A stretch of 64,000 nucleotides of DNA from Cellulomonas fulva (lineage in GTDB: Bacteria; Actinomycetota; Actinomycetes; Actinomycetales; Cellulomonadaceae). The notes beneath the pieces are model-generated. The model worked only from the letters and a program-made list of their open reading frames with translations. It searched no databases and had not been told where the DNA came from. This document shows positions 17,337-25,717 of this stretch, one piece after another. The position numbers were made by a program, and so were the translations under genes. Positions within the stretch are counted from its first letter, which is position 1. Every line of letters starts with the position of its first letter. The stretch lies in NCBI RefSeq assembly GCF_018531375.1, contig NZ_JAHBOH010000001.1, positions 186,001-250,000 of the forward strand, read 5' to 3'.

Positions 17337-17741
17337 GTGACGAGCAGCTCACCGGCGCTCCCGCCCGGCCGCTACGGCCCGGAGCCGGGACGTGGCTCCC
17401 GGTGGGCGCGCGTGCTCGTCGTCGGCGGCGCGGTGCTCGTCGGGCTCGTCGTCGTGGCGTTCCTCGCCACCGGCGCGCTGCGCGACCCGGTGCAGTGGAA
17501 GGACGTCGGCTTCTCGGTGCACGACGCGGGGTCCATGGACGTCACGTTCGAGGTCACCAAGGACCCCGAGGCGACCGCGGTGTGCCGCGTCCAGGGGCTG
17601 TCCCAGTCCTACGCCGAGGTCGGCGTCCAGGAGGTCGAGATCGGCCCCGGCGCCCGCACCCAGCGGGTGACCGTGACGGTGCCCACCGCGGAGCTCGCGG
17701 TGTCCGCCACCGTCGACACGTGCGAGCTCGCCGAGGGCTGA
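17337..17741 (+). CDS. DUF4307 membrane-anchored protein
   Basis: This 134-residue protein has a short Pro/Gly-rich cytoplasmic N-terminus, one membrane helix (VLVVGGAVLVGLVVVAFLATG, about residues 25-45), and an extracytoplasmic beta-rich domain with VCRVQGLSQSYAEVGVQEVE and two cysteines. This is the DUF4307 pattern, which in actinobacteria sits between mca and greA. The start is GTG 17337 after GGAGGACAGC. It is divergent from mca and precedes greA on the same strand. The function is unknown. Confidence 0.85.
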   Translation: MTSSSPALPPGRYGPEPGRGSRWARVLVVGGAVLVGLVVVAFLATGALRDPVQWKDVGFSVHDAGSMDVTFEVTKDPEATAVCRVQGLSQSYAEVGVQEVEIGPGARTQRVTVTVPTAELAVSATVDTCELAEG

Positions 17742-17808
17742 GCGGGCACGCTTGCTATCCTGGGCGTTTCGCACGCCGCCCCGGCTGCTGCGCCGCCCGC
17801 GTGACCAT

Positions 17809-17820
17809 GCTGACGTCAGC
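17809..17820. promoter_or_regulatory. Perfect palindrome GCTGACGTCAGC upstream of greA
   Basis: A 12-bp perfect palindrome lies in the greA leader or promoter region, about 50 bases downstream of a TATCCT hexamer (17756-17761) that could be a -10 element. A binding protein is not known; function is inferred only from symmetry and place. Confidence 0.35.
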
Positions 17821-17962
17821 TGAACTCACGCGGCCGGCCCCCAGCCCACGGTCGACACGCGACCGGACGGCGACACCCCCGACGCACCGGTCCCGCCTGC
17901 GGTCCCACCGCGGTCGCGGGTCTCCGGCTGCCCAGGACGACGAAGGCAAGGAAGGAGCGATC

Positions 17963-18448
17963 GTGACCGACACGACTGCGGCCACATGGCTGACGCAGGA
18001 GGCCTACGACCGCCTCAGCGCCGAGCTCGAGGAGCTCAAGGGTCCCCGGCGTGAGGAGATCACGCAGCGCATCTCCGCGGCGCGCGACGAGGGCGACCTC
18101 AAGGAGAACGGCGGCTACCACGCGGCCCGCGAGGAGCAGGGCAAGAACGAGGCGCGCATCCGCGAGCTCGAGGCCAAGCTGCGCAACGTCCAGATCGGCA
18201 CGCCCCCCGACGACGGGGTCGTCGAGCCGGGGATGGTCGTGACCGCGCTGGTCGCGGGCGACGAGGAGCGGTTCCTGCTCGGCTCGCGCGAGATGGCCGG
18301 CACCACGGACATCCAGGTGTTCTCCCCGACGTCGCCGCTCGGCGCGTCGATCAACGGCCGCTCGGTCGGCGAGACCGTGAGCTACGAGGCGCCCAACGGC
18401 CGCGAGATCACGGTCAAGATCGTCGACGCGAAGCCCTTCCAGGGCTGA
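17963..18448 (+). CDS. greA: Transcription elongation factor GreA
   Basis: This 161-residue factor enters the RNA polymerase secondary channel and stimulates cleavage of backtracked transcripts. The N-terminal coiled coil begins TWLTQEAYDRLSAELEELKG. Its tip carries the acidic DEGDLKEN motif (about residues 43-50) with the two catalytic acidic residues, followed by GGYHAAREEQ. The C-terminal FKBP-like domain ends in VKIVDAKPFQG. The start is GTG at 17963 with AAGGAG upstream. The gene order DUF4307-greA is conserved in mycobacteria. Confidence 0.95.
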   Translation: MTDTTAATWLTQEAYDRLSAELEELKGPRREEITQRISAARDEGDLKENGGYHAAREEQGKNEARIRELEAKLRNVQIGTPPDDGVVEPGMVVTALVAGDEERFLLGSREMAGTTDIQVFSPTSPLGASINGRSVGETVSYEAPNGREITVKIVDAKPFQG

Positions 18449-18470
18449 GCGCCGCACCCCGCACCACCCC

Positions 18471-18506
18471 GGGAGGGGCGCCGACGACCGCGTCGGCGCC
18501 CCTCCC
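18471..18506. terminator. greA terminator
   Basis: A perfect 16-bp stem (18471-18486 / 18491-18506) with a 4-nt loop lies 22 bases after the greA stop codon. There is no T-tract. Confidence 0.85.
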
Positions 18507-18523
18507 GTCGTCTCCGGCTCGTC

Positions 18524-18608
18524 TCCGGCACGGCGGGTCGTCCGGCAGGGCAGGTCGTCGAGCACGGCGGGTCGTCCGGCACGGCGGGTCGTCCGGGACG
18601 GTGGGCCG
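18524..18608. repeat. Five tandem 17-bp repeats between greA and ilvA
   Basis: Five units, consensus TCCGGCACGGCGGGTCG, run head to tail with an exact 17-base period; units 1 and 4 are identical and the others differ at 2-4 positions. The array lies just beyond the greA terminator and 16 bases after the ilvA stop, in the gap between convergent genes. Confidence 0.88.
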
Positions 18609-18624
18609 ACGCGCGCGCACCCCG

Positions 18625-19824
18625 TCAGTCGGTGAGCCGGTAGCCCTGGCCGCGCAGCGTGGCGAGCACGCTGGCGCAGTGGTCGGGACCCTTGGTCTCG
18701 ACCTGCACCTCGATCGCGACCTCGTCGACCGCGAGCTCGCCCTGCGTGCGCACGTGCGACACGTGCATGACGTTGGAGCCGGTGGCCGCGAGGTCGCGCA
18801 GCAGGTCCGCCAGCGCGCCCGGCCGGTCGGCGATGCGCAGGTGCAGCCACAGGAACCGGCCCGCCGACGCGAGCCCGTGCCGCACCACGCGCAGCAGCAC
18901 CTGCGGGTCGATGTTGCCGCCGGACAGGATCGCCACGACCGGGCCCTCGAACTCGCCCGGAGCCGCCATCAGGGCGGCGACGGCCGCGGCCCCCGAGGGC
19001 TCCACGAGCAGCTTCGCCCGCTCGGCCACCAGCAGGAGCGCGCGGGACAGGTCCTCCTCCGAGACCGTGCGGATCTCCGTGCCCGCGCGGGCGAGGACGT
19101 CGAACGGCACGTCGCCGGGCAGCCCGATCGCGATCCCGTCGGCCATGGTGCGCAGCTCCGGCGCGCGCTGCGGCCGACCGGCCGCGAGCGAGGCCGGGTA
19201 CGCCGCGGCGTGCGCGGCCTGGACGCCGACCACCCGGACGTCCGGCCGCAGGGCCGCGAGCGCGGTGACCACGCCGGCCGCCAGACCGCCGCCGCCCACA
19301 GGCACGATCACCGTCGCCACGTCCGGCACCTGCTCGACGATCTCGAGGCCGACCGTCCCCTGCCCCGCGAGCACGTCGGGGTGGTCGAACGGGTGGATGA
19401 GCGCCGCGCCGGTGCGGGCGGCGTACTGCCGGGCGTGCTGCAGCGCCTCGTCGACGCTGGTGCCCGCGAGCTCGACGCGCGCGCCGTACTCGCGCGTCGC
19501 CGCGATCTTGGGCAGCGCGGCGTCCACGGGCATGAAGACCACTGCGTCGAGGCCGAGCAGCCGTGCCGCGAGGGCGACGCCCTGCGCGTGGTTGCCCGCG
19601 CTCGCGGCCACCACGCCGTGCGCCTTCTCGTCGTCCGACAGACCGGACATCCGGGTGTACGCGCCGCGGATCTTGAACGAGCCAGCGCGCTGCAGGTTCT
19701 CGCACTTGAGGAGCACGGGGACGCCCGCGATCTCCGAGAGGGCGCGGCTGGTCTCCACCGGGGTGCGCTCGGCCACGCCGTCGAGCAGCGCCGCGGCACG
19801 ACGCACGTCGTCGATCGTGGTCAC
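18625..19824 (-). CDS. ilvA: Threonine ammonia-lyase (threonine dehydratase) with ACT domain
   Basis: This 399-residue PLP enzyme converts threonine to 2-oxobutanoate and ammonia, the entry to isoleucine. The PLP lysine is K51 in GSFKIRGAYTR, the ASAGNHAQG loop binds substrate, and the glycine-rich PVGGGGL loop binds the cofactor phosphate. The C-terminal 75 residues (FLWLHLRIADRPGALADLL onward) form one ACT-like domain for allosteric control. The length fits the short IlvA/TdcB type with a single ACT domain. The GTG start at 19824 overlaps the stop of the upstream AI-2E family gene (GTGA), so the two are translationally coupled. Confidence 0.93.
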   Translation of the reverse strand: MTTIDDVRRAAALLDGVAERTPVETSRALSEIAGVPVLLKCENLQRAGSFKIRGAYTRMSGLSDDEKAHGVVAASAGNHAQGVALAARLLGLDAVVFMPVDAALPKIAATREYGARVELAGTSVDEALQHARQYAARTGAALIHPFDHPDVLAGQGTVGLEIVEQVPDVATVIVPVGGGGLAAGVVTALAALRPDVRVVGVQAAHAAAYPASLAAGRPQRAPELRTMADGIAIGLPGDVPFDVLARAGTEIRTVSEEDLSRALLLVAERAKLLVEPSGAAAVAALMAAPGEFEGPVVAILSGGNIDPQVLLRVVRHGLASAGRFLWLHLRIADRPGALADLLRDLAATGSNVMHVSHVRTQGELAVDEVAIEVQVETKGPDHCASVLATLRGQGYRLTD

Positions 19825-21236
19825 CGCAGGGTGCCGGCCTCGTCGTCGCCCCCGCGCCGGCCGTCGCGGGCGCCCGGCTCGCCGCCACCCGCGTCGTCGA
19901 GGTCCGTGGCGGCCCCCGTCTCCGCGCCCGTGGCCGGCTCCTCGCCGAGGTCGACCTGGTCCCCGGTCGCGGCACGCTCGACCTCCTGCTCGGCCATCTG
20001 CGCGATCGCCCGGTCGAGCACGGGATGGCCGCGGCCGCGGAGCGCCACGTGGTCGTCGTGACCGAGCTGGGGGAACTTGTCGTGCCCGTGCAGGTACAGG
20101 ATCACGGTGTTGAGCACGGCGATGACCGGCACCGCGAACAGCGCGCCGAGGATCCCCGCCATGAACGAGCCCGCCGCCACGCCCAGCAGCACCGCGACCG
20201 GGTGCAGCGAGACCGCGTGACCCATGAGGAACGGCTGCAGCACGTGCCCCTCGAGCTGCTGGACCCCCAGGACGACCGCGAGCATGATCAGCGCGACCAC
20301 CGGTCCGTGCGCGACGAGCGCGACGAGCACCGCGACGGCCCCGGTGACCACCGCACCGACGATCGGGATGAACGACCCGAGGAACACCAGGATGGCGAGC
20401 GGGAAGGCGAGCGGCACCTGCAGGATCGCCGCGCCCACGCCGATGCCGGTCGCGTCCACCGCCGCCACGAGGATCTGCGTGCGGGTGTAGGCGCCCAGGG
20501 TGACGAGCCCGCGCCGGCCGGCCTGGTGCACGTGCTCGCGCGAGCCCCGCGGCAGCAGGCCGACGACCCAGGACCAGATCGAGCGGCCGTCGAGCAGGAA
20601 GAAGAACGTGCAGAACAGCGCGATCACGGCGCCCGCCAGGACGTGCCCGATCGTCACCGTGGCGTGCAGCGCGCCCGCGGCGATGGTCGAGCTGTTGGCC
20701 GAGGCCGCCTCCTGCGCCTGGTCGATCCAGCCCTGCAGGTTGTCGGTCGACAGCTGCAGCGGGCCCTCCGCGAGCCAGGTCATCACCTGGTCGATGCCCT
20801 GCTGCGCCTGGTCCCACAGGTCCGCCATGCCGACGACCACCGAGCGTCCGGCCAGGACCAGCAGGCCCACGACGAGCACGACCATCCCGACCACCGCGAT
20901 GCCGGCCGCCGCCGCCTTCCCGAGCCGGGCGCGCCCGTGCAGGAACGTCACGACGGGGTGCAGCAGCACAGCCAGCAGCAGCGCGACCGCCACCGGCACC
21001 ACGACGAGCTTGAGGTAGGCGATCAGCGCGACGACCACGACCGTCGCGACGGCGATCAGGATGAGCCGCCAGGACCACTCGGCGGCGCGGCGCACCGAGA
21101 TCGGCACGGCCTGCGCCGGGTCCGTCCCCACCGTGCCCCCCTGGCCCGCGGCCGCGGCCGGCTCGGGCGGTCCGGCGCTGGTGACCGGTGCGGTCTGCTG
21201 CTGGGCGGCCGGGGCCGGCTCACGCGTGGGCGTCAT
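19821..21236 (-). CDS. AI-2E family transporter (PerM/TqsA-type permease)
   Basis: This 471-residue membrane protein has a disordered Pro/Ala/Gln-rich N-terminus (1-50), then about eight helices in the AI-2E exporter pattern: two helix pairs, a long soluble stretch (about 135-190), then helices with [31 protein letters not shown] and [19 protein letters not shown]. These are the family hallmarks. The charged C-terminal tail of about 80 residues is poorly conserved. Members export autoinducer-2 in a few cases, while others act as ion antiporters or are uncharacterised, so the substrate is open. The start is ATG 21236. The gene is coupled to ilvA by a 4-nt overlap. Confidence 0.88.
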   Translation of the reverse strand: MTPTREPAPAAQQQTAPVTSAGPPEPAAAAGQGGTVGTDPAQAVPISVRRAAEWSWRLILIAVATVVVVALIAYLKLVVVPVAVALLLAVLLHPVVTFLHGRARLGKAAAAGIAVVGMVVLVVGLLVLAGRSVVVGMADLWDQAQQGIDQVMTWLAEGPLQLSTDNLQGWIDQAQEAASANSSTIAAGALHATVTIGHVLAGAVIALFCTFFFLLDGRSIWSWVVGLLPRGSREHVHQAGRRGLVTLGAYTRTQILVAAVDATGIGVGAAILQVPLAFPLAILVFLGSFIPIVGAVVTGAVAVLVALVAHGPVVALIMLAVVLGVQQLEGHVLQPFLMGHAVSLHPVAVLLGVAAGSFMAGILGALFAVPVIAVLNTVILYLHGHDKFPQLGHDDHVALRGRGHPVLDRAIAQMAEQEVERAATGDQVDLGEEPATGAETGAATDLDDAGGGEPGARDGRRGGDDEAGTLR

Positions 21237-21616
21237 GCTGCTCAGGTTATGTCCACCGGGTGGGCGGCGCCGTTCCCCCCGCCGCCGCCCACCCGCCGGC
21301 CGCACGGGTTCCCCCGACCCCGCACGGCGTCACGTGGCTCTGCCGCCGGCAGGCCGCGGGCGACGAGCCGCGCGGCAGCGACCGGCTGGGTCTGACGGTA
21401 GGGCTCCCGCGCCGCGCGCGGAACCCGCTGTCCACGTGGAGCCGGACCACGGTCCAGGTCGCGGCGCTCCTCTCCCGCCCCGCCTCGCCCTCGCGCGCGT
21501 CGGGAACACGCGCACGCGCGCGACGGTTGATCGCGTCGGAGGGCGAGACCCGCCGCGGCACCGCGGTCGGGAGGGACCGGTCTCCACCGGCCCGCCGCCC
21601 CCGGAGAGGACGCATC
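21237..21616. other. Divergent intergenic region, AI-2E gene / msrA
   Basis: These 380 bases hold no convincing gene. An inverted repeat of 12-bp arms with a 13-nt spacer (21258-21269 / 21283-21294) lies 22 bases upstream of the AI-2E start and could fold in its leader. Two CACGTGG words occur near 21331 and 21434. The msrA ribosome-binding site GGAGAGGA is at the right end. Confidence 0.5.
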
Positions 21617-22294
21617 ATGACGAACTTCGGATCGCTGTTCGGCTCGGCGCTGCGCTCGACGATGGTCTCGCCCGAGCGCGCGCTGTCCGGCCGCGACGGC
21701 TACCGCTACGAGATCCCGGCCACCCACACCGTGCTCGGGACGCCGCTGCAGGGTCCGTGGCCGGAGGGCACCGCGACGCTCTACGTGGCGATGGGGTGCT
21801 TCTGGGGAGCCGAGCGCGCCTTCTGGCAGCTGCCGGGCGTGGTGACCACCGCCGTCGGGTACCAGGGCGGGTTCACGCCGTTCCCGAGCTACCAGGAGGT
21901 GTGCACCGGGATGACCGGGCACACCGAGACGGTCCTGGTCGCCTACGACCCGACCGTGGTCAGCCACACCGACGTCCTGCAGAAGTTCTGGGAGTCGCAC
22001 GACCCCACGCAGGGCTACCGCCAGGGCAACGACGTCGGCACGCAGTACCGCTCCGCGGTGTTCACGACGAGCCCCGAGCAGGCCGAGGCCGCGCGCACCA
22101 CGCGCGAGGCGTACCAGCCGCGCTTGACCGCCGCGGGGTACGGCGCCATCACCACCGAGGTGCGGACGGCCGACGAGGCGGGCACGTTCTTCTACGCCGA
22201 GGACTACCACCAGCAGTACCTGGACAAGAACCCGGGCGGCTACTGCGGCCTCGGCGGCACGGGTGTCTCCTGCCCCCTGCCGACCGGCGCCTAG
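21617..22294 (+). CDS. msrA: Peptide-methionine (S)-S-oxide reductase
   Basis: This 225-residue cytosolic repair enzyme reduces methionine-S-sulfoxide in proteins. The active-site motif GCFWGAER places the catalytic cysteine at C61. [35 protein letters not shown] and the C-terminal [16 protein letters not shown] segment are family hallmarks. Downstream cysteines in [13 protein letters not shown] could act as resolving residues. The ATG at 21617 follows GGAGAGGA. The coding sequence is monocistronic and closed by a terminator. Confidence 0.95.
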   Translation: MTNFGSLFGSALRSTMVSPERALSGRDGYRYEIPATHTVLGTPLQGPWPEGTATLYVAMGCFWGAERAFWQLPGVVTTAVGYQGGFTPFPSYQEVCTGMTGHTETVLVAYDPTVVSHTDVLQKFWESHDPTQGYRQGNDVGTQYRSAVFTTSPEQAEAARTTREAYQPRLTAAGYGAITTEVRTADEAGTFFYAEDYHQQYLDKNPGGYCGLGGTGVSCPLPTGA

Positions 22295-22301
22295 GCATGA
22301 C

Positions 22302-22331
22302 GCGAGCCCGGCCCTGCGGGACCGGGCTCGC
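22302..22331 (+). terminator. msrA terminator
   Basis: Ten-bp arms (GCGAGCCCGG at 22302-22311, pairing with 22322-22331) plus an inner CCC/GGG pairing form a hairpin seven bases past the msrA stop codon. Confidence 0.75.
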
Positions 22332-22412
22332 GGTGTCGCCATGGCCTCGAGGAGAGAGTCGGCGGACCGTCGCACCCCGTTGTGCTCCGGCCGAGCCCGA
22401 CGCTAGGTCGTC

Positions 22413-22458
22413 GACGGTTGCCCCGGTGCGCGTGTCCACGCGGCGTGGGACAACCGTC
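22413..22458 (-). terminator. Possible hairpin downstream of the SelW-like gene
   Basis: GACGGTTG (22413-22420) pairs with CAACCGTC (22451-22458) around a GC-rich 30-nt loop that can itself pair. It lies 42 bases past the SelW-like stop codon on the minus strand and could end that transcript. Confidence 0.4.
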
Positions 22459-22499
22459 CAATTGCGGCAGAACGGACGGCGAGGTGCCTGGTCGCGGTG

Positions 22500-22846
22500 C
22501 TAGTCACCCGTCCCGTCGGTCTCGGCGAGGCGGTCGGCGTGCCCGAGCGGCTTGTCCGGCGCGACGACGTCGCGGATCCGGCGCTTGAGCTCCACCACGT
22601 CGGGGAACCCGCCGTCGCGCGCCCGGTCCCACACGACGACGCGTCCGGGCGCCGCCTCGTCGTCGCCGCCCGCCGCACCGGCCACGCCTCGACGACGAAG
22701 ACGCCGCCGGTCCCGGGACGCAGCGCGACCTCCGCCAGCTCACGGTGGAACGTGGTGAGCAGCTCCTGGGCGTACCAGGAGGCGCGCGGCAGCCAGCGGC
22801 ACTGCGTGCAGTAGGTGATCGCGACCCCGGGGCCGACGGCTGTCAT
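22500..22846 (-). pseudogene. SelW/Rdx-family protein gene with an apparent frameshift
   Basis: The first 53 codons from ATG 22846 read as a SelT/SelW/SelH (Rdx) thioredoxin-like protein: ITYCTQCRWLPRASWYAQEL has the redox CxxC (C13/C16), followed by ALRPGTGGVFVVEA. After about codon 54 this frame loses similarity. The expected C-terminus (RVVVWDRARDGGFPDVVELK, then APDKPLGHADR) is open in another frame that ends at the TAG at 22502-22500. One added base (or two removed) between about 22690 and 22640 would join the halves into about 115 residues, close to the normal family size. It may be a true frameshift, a sequencing error, or recoding. Confidence 0.75.
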
Positions 22847-22914
22847 CGGTGGGTAGCCGTCATCGGTACGTGGCCGTCATCGGTACGCGGGCGTCATCGC
22901 TCGGCCGGCGTCAT
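22830..22914 (-). repeat. Five tandem 17-bp repeats, each opening with ATGAC
   Basis: Read on the minus strand, ATGs occur at 22914, 22897, 22880, 22863 and 22846, exactly 17 bases apart. The units share ATGACGSC followed by a variable stretch and CCG. The last ATG is the start of the SelW-like gene. Because 17 is not a multiple of three, the successive ATGs fall in different frames; the first opens only a 6-codon ORF. The array lies 29 bases downstream of the FKBP stop codon. Confidence 0.85.
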
Positions 22915-22943
22915 CGATGCGGGCACGGAGCCCCGCGGGACGC

Positions 22944-23351
22944 TCAGCGCTTGGTCCCGACGACGTCGACGACGAACACGAGGGTGTCGCCGCCCTTGAT
23001 CCCGGCCTGCGGGACGCCGCGGTCGCCGTAGCCCAGGTGCGACGGGATCGACAGCAGCACGCGCGAGCCGACCTGCTGGCCGACCAGCCCCTCGTCCCAG
23101 CCGGCGATGACCGCGCCGACGCCGATCGGGAAGTTGATCGAGGAGCGACGGTCGTACGAGTTGTCGAAGACCCCGCCCTGCCACGACTGGCCGAGGTAGT
23201 GCACCTCGATGTCGTCGCCGGCCTCGACCAGCTCGCCGTCGCCGCGGCTCAGGACCAGGACCTCGAGCTCGCCGGACGGAGCCGCGTCGGGGAACGTCAG
23301 GGTCGGCTTCTCGCCGAACGAGCCGGACACCTCGGGCAGGGCAGCGGACAT
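22944..23351 (-). CDS. FKBP-type peptidyl-prolyl cis-trans isomerase
   Basis: This 135-residue single-domain FKBP has no signal peptide and is probably cytosolic, catalysing proline isomerisation during folding. The core reads DIEVHYLGQSW, VFDNSYDRRS, VIAGWDEGLVGQQVGSRVLLSIPSHLGYG and DTLVFVVDVVG. The FD, V-I-W, Y and F residues that line the FK506 pocket are present, including the IAGWDEGL tryptophan. The ATG at 23351 has GAGGAG 7 nt upstream. It precedes the 17-bp array and the SelW-like gene on the same strand. Confidence 0.93.
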   Translation of the reverse strand: MSAALPEVSGSFGEKPTLTFPDAAPSGELEVLVLSRGDGELVEAGDDIEVHYLGQSWQGGVFDNSYDRRSSINFPIGVGAVIAGWDEGLVGQQVGSRVLLSIPSHLGYGDRGVPQAGIKGGDTLVFVVDVVGTKR

Positions 23352-23535
23352 CACAGGTCTCCTCAGGGTCGATGACGCACCCGCCCCGGGTGCGCCCGTC
23401 CATGGTGCCCCACCCCGCCGACACGCGCCGCACCACGCCCCTGCCACACCACACCGCTGCCGCACCACACCGCTGGCACACCCGGGCGGCCGGCCTCGGT
23501 GCGCCGGTGTCGGCGCGGCATGTCAGGGTGGGCGG

Positions 23536-24375
23536 ATGCTGGAGCAGACCGAGGTGACGCGGGTGCGCAGCCCTGTGGTCTCCGCCGGCCGGCTCGTGGC
23601 CGCCGCGTTGGTCTGCGGTGCGGCCGTCCTGATGTTCGCGGTGCACGTGCGCCCGCTCGCCTACGTCCCGCTCGTCGCGGGCGTGCTGCTCGGCCTGGCG
23701 GTGGACCGGGTGCTCGGCAAGGACCTGCTGCTGGTCGCGACCGGCATCGCGATCGTCAGCACCATCCCCCTCGCCGCGGACCTGTCCGACGCGGCGATGC
23801 TGCGGTTCACCGCCGCCCTCTCGCTCGCGGTGCTGGTGCCGTACGTGCTGTCCACCTTCGTGCGGGGCGACCGCGTGATCCGCTTCCCGTGGCGGACGGG
23901 GCAACGCTGGACGCGGCTGCAGTGGTCCTACCTCGTCGTGGTCGTCGGAGCCGGCTACCTGCTGCTGCCCTTCTACTTCCTGTCGTCGGGCGCGTACCAG
24001 AACTGGCCCACCGTCACGGAGCCCGGCGAGATCGCGCGCCTGTTCGTCGGGGTCAACGCGGTGGGCACGTGGGACGAGCTGTTCTTCGTGTGCACCGTCT
24101 TCGCGCTGCTGCGGCGGCACTTCTCCGTGCCGGTCGCCAACCTGCTGCAGGCGACGGTGTTCGTGTCCTTCCTCTGGGAGCTCGGGTACCGGGAGTGGGG
24201 GCCGCTGCTGACGATCCCGTTCGCCCTGGTCCAGGGCTGGACGTTCAGCCGGACCAAGTCGCTCACGTACGTCCTCGTCGTCCACCTGCTGTTCGACGCG
24301 GTGGTCTTCATGGTGCTGGTGCACGCCCACACCCCCGCGCTGTTCGACATCTTCGTGACCGCACCGTCGTCGTGA
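23536..24375 (+). CDS. CPBP-family intramembrane protease-like protein (Abi/Rce1 family)
   Basis: This 279-residue protein has about eight hydrophobic segments starting near residue 17. The C-terminal half fits the CPBP (Abi, Rce1-like) fold: TWDELFFVCTVFALLRRHF stands where the first motif EExxxR normally lies, and YVLVVHLLFDAV carries the conserved histidine of the last motif. The first motif is altered (DE instead of EE, with R shifted), so catalytic activity is uncertain. It ends 34 bases before the alditol oxidase gene on the same strand and may be co-transcribed. Confidence 0.7.
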   Translation: MLEQTEVTRVRSPVVSAGRLVAAALVCGAAVLMFAVHVRPLAYVPLVAGVLLGLAVDRVLGKDLLLVATGIAIVSTIPLAADLSDAAMLRFTAALSLAVLVPYVLSTFVRGDRVIRFPWRTGQRWTRLQWSYLVVVVGAGYLLLPFYFLSSGAYQNWPTVTEPGEIARLFVGVNAVGTWDELFFVCTVFALLRRHFSVPVANLLQATVFVSFLWELGYREWGPLLTIPFALVQGWTFSRTKSLTYVLVVHLLFDAVVFMVLVHAHTPALFDIFVTAPSS

Positions 24376-24409
24376 CCGCGCCGATGCCGCGGCCACCGGG
24401 AGGAGCCTG

Positions 24410-25705
24410 ATGACCGACGTCCTGACCACCTGGGCCGGGAGCCACACGTTCCGCGGCGGGCCGCTGGTGCACCCGACGAGCGTCGAGGAGGTCGCCGAGC
24501 TGGTCGCGGGCGCCAGGCGGGTGCGCGCGATCGGCTCACGCCACTCGTTCCACGACCTCGCCGACTCCCCCGGCACGCTCGTCGCGCTCGACCGTCTCGA
24601 CATCCCGCTGGAGATCCGGTCCGACGAGGGTGCCCCCGGCACGGGTGCGGCGGGCACCACGGTGACCGTCGGCGGTGGCGTGCGCTACGGCGAGCTCGCC
24701 CGGGCGCTGCACGCCGCGGGCTGGGCGCTGCACACCATGGCGTCGCTGCCGCACATCGCGGTCGCCGGGACGGTCGCCACCGCGACGCACGGGTCGGGGG
24801 ACTCCGCGGTCAACCTCGCCGCGGCGGTGCGCGGCCTCGAGCTCGTCGGCGCCGGCGGGGAGGTCCGGCACCTCGGTCCGCAGGACGACGAGCTCGCGGG
24901 GTCGGTCGTCGCGCTCGGCGCGCTCGGCGTCGTCACCCGGGTCACGCTCGCGGTCGAGCCCACCTTCGACGTCGCGCAGGAGGTCTGGCTCGACCTGCCG
25001 TGGGAGACGGCGCTGGGCCGGTTCGACGACCTGATGGGCTCGGCGTACTCGGTGAGCCTGTTCACCGACTGGCGAGGCGGCGCCGTGCAGCAGGTCTGGC
25101 GCAAGCACCGGGTCCTGGACGCGTCATGGACGACTCCGCCCGCGGGGGACGAGCTCGCCGGGGCACGCCGCGCCCCGGGACCCGTGCACCCCGTGCCGGG
25201 CGTGGACCCGGTCGCGTGCACGCAGCAGGGCGGGGTCCCTGGACCGTGGCACGAGCGGCTGCCGCACTTCCGGCTCGAGTTCACGCCGTCGGCGGGTGCC
25301 GAGCTGCAGTCCGAGTACCTGGTGCCGCGGGCGCGGGCCATCGAGGCGATCGAGGCCGTGCGCGCCCTGCGGGACCGCGTCTCCCCGTTGCTGCAGGTGA
25401 GCGAGATCCGGTCGGTCGCCGGGGACGACCTGTGGCTGTCCACCGCGGCGGGCGGCGGGCACGTCGGGCTGCACTTCACGTGGCTCCCGCTGCGCGACGA
25501 GGTCGAGGCGGTGCTGCCGGCGATCGAGGCCGCGCTCGCGCCGTTCCAGGCCCGGCCGCACTGGGGCAAGCTGTTCGCGGACCGCGACCGGTCGCTGGCC
25601 GGCCTCTACCCGCGCTGGGCGGACTTCCGCGAGCTGGTGACCCGTCGCGATCCCGACGGCGTGTTCGGCAACGCGTACCTGGCTCGCCACGGCCTGCGGG
25701 ACTGA
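24410..25705 (+). CDS. FAD-dependent alditol oxidase (AldO / D-arabinono-lactone oxidase family)
   Basis: This 431-residue flavoenzyme probably oxidises sugar alcohols such as xylitol or sorbitol to aldoses, making H2O2. The N-terminal VAO-type FAD domain has H45 in GSRHSFHD, the histidine that is covalently flavinylated in Streptomyces AldO. HTMASLPHIAVAGTVATATHGSG matches the substrate-loop serine region. The C-terminal SEIRSVAGDDLWLS holds the Glu/Arg pair and HWGKLF the active-site lysine of AldO. There is no signal peptide. ATG 24410 follows GGGAGGAG. Its stop lies in a hairpin shared with the opposite gene. It fits xylan and pentose use in this organism. Confidence 0.87.
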   Translation: MTDVLTTWAGSHTFRGGPLVHPTSVEEVAELVAGARRVRAIGSRHSFHDLADSPGTLVALDRLDIPLEIRSDEGAPGTGAAGTTVTVGGGVRYGELARALHAAGWALHTMASLPHIAVAGTVATATHGSGDSAVNLAAAVRGLELVGAGGEVRHLGPQDDELAGSVVALGALGVVTRVTLAVEPTFDVAQEVWLDLPWETALGRFDDLMGSAYSVSLFTDWRGGAVQQVWRKHRVLDASWTTPPAGDELAGARRAPGPVHPVPGVDPVACTQQGGVPGPWHERLPHFRLEFTPSAGAELQSEYLVPRARAIEAIEAVRALRDRVSPLLQVSEIRSVAGDDLWLSTAAGGGHVGLHFTWLPLRDEVEAVLPAIEAALAPFQARPHWGKLFADRDRSLAGLYPRWADFRELVTRRDPDGVFGNAYLARHGLRD

Positions 25706-25717
25706 CGGGTCAGTCCC
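25698..25717. terminator. Hairpin formed by two facing stop codons
   Basis: GGGACTGA (25698-25705) and TCAGTCCC (25710-25717) form a perfect 8-bp stem with a CGGG loop. The loop is the entire 4-bp gap between the convergent alditol oxidase and transglutaminase-like genes, and the arms contain both stop codons. Confidence 0.6.

Noticed and set aside
22500-22846. Selenocysteine-containing SelW
   Set aside because: The redox motif is C-x-x-C with ordinary cysteine codons and no in-frame TGA; no SECIS-like element was recognised.
22830-22914. CRISPR or riboswitch in the 17-bp array
   Set aside because: Units are contiguous and too short for repeat-spacer structure, and no conserved aptamer fold is evident.
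23536-24375. Phage-defence abortive infection gene (the Abi name)
   Set aside because: The family name is historical; the protein is a CPBP-type membrane protein with an altered motif and no defence neighbours.
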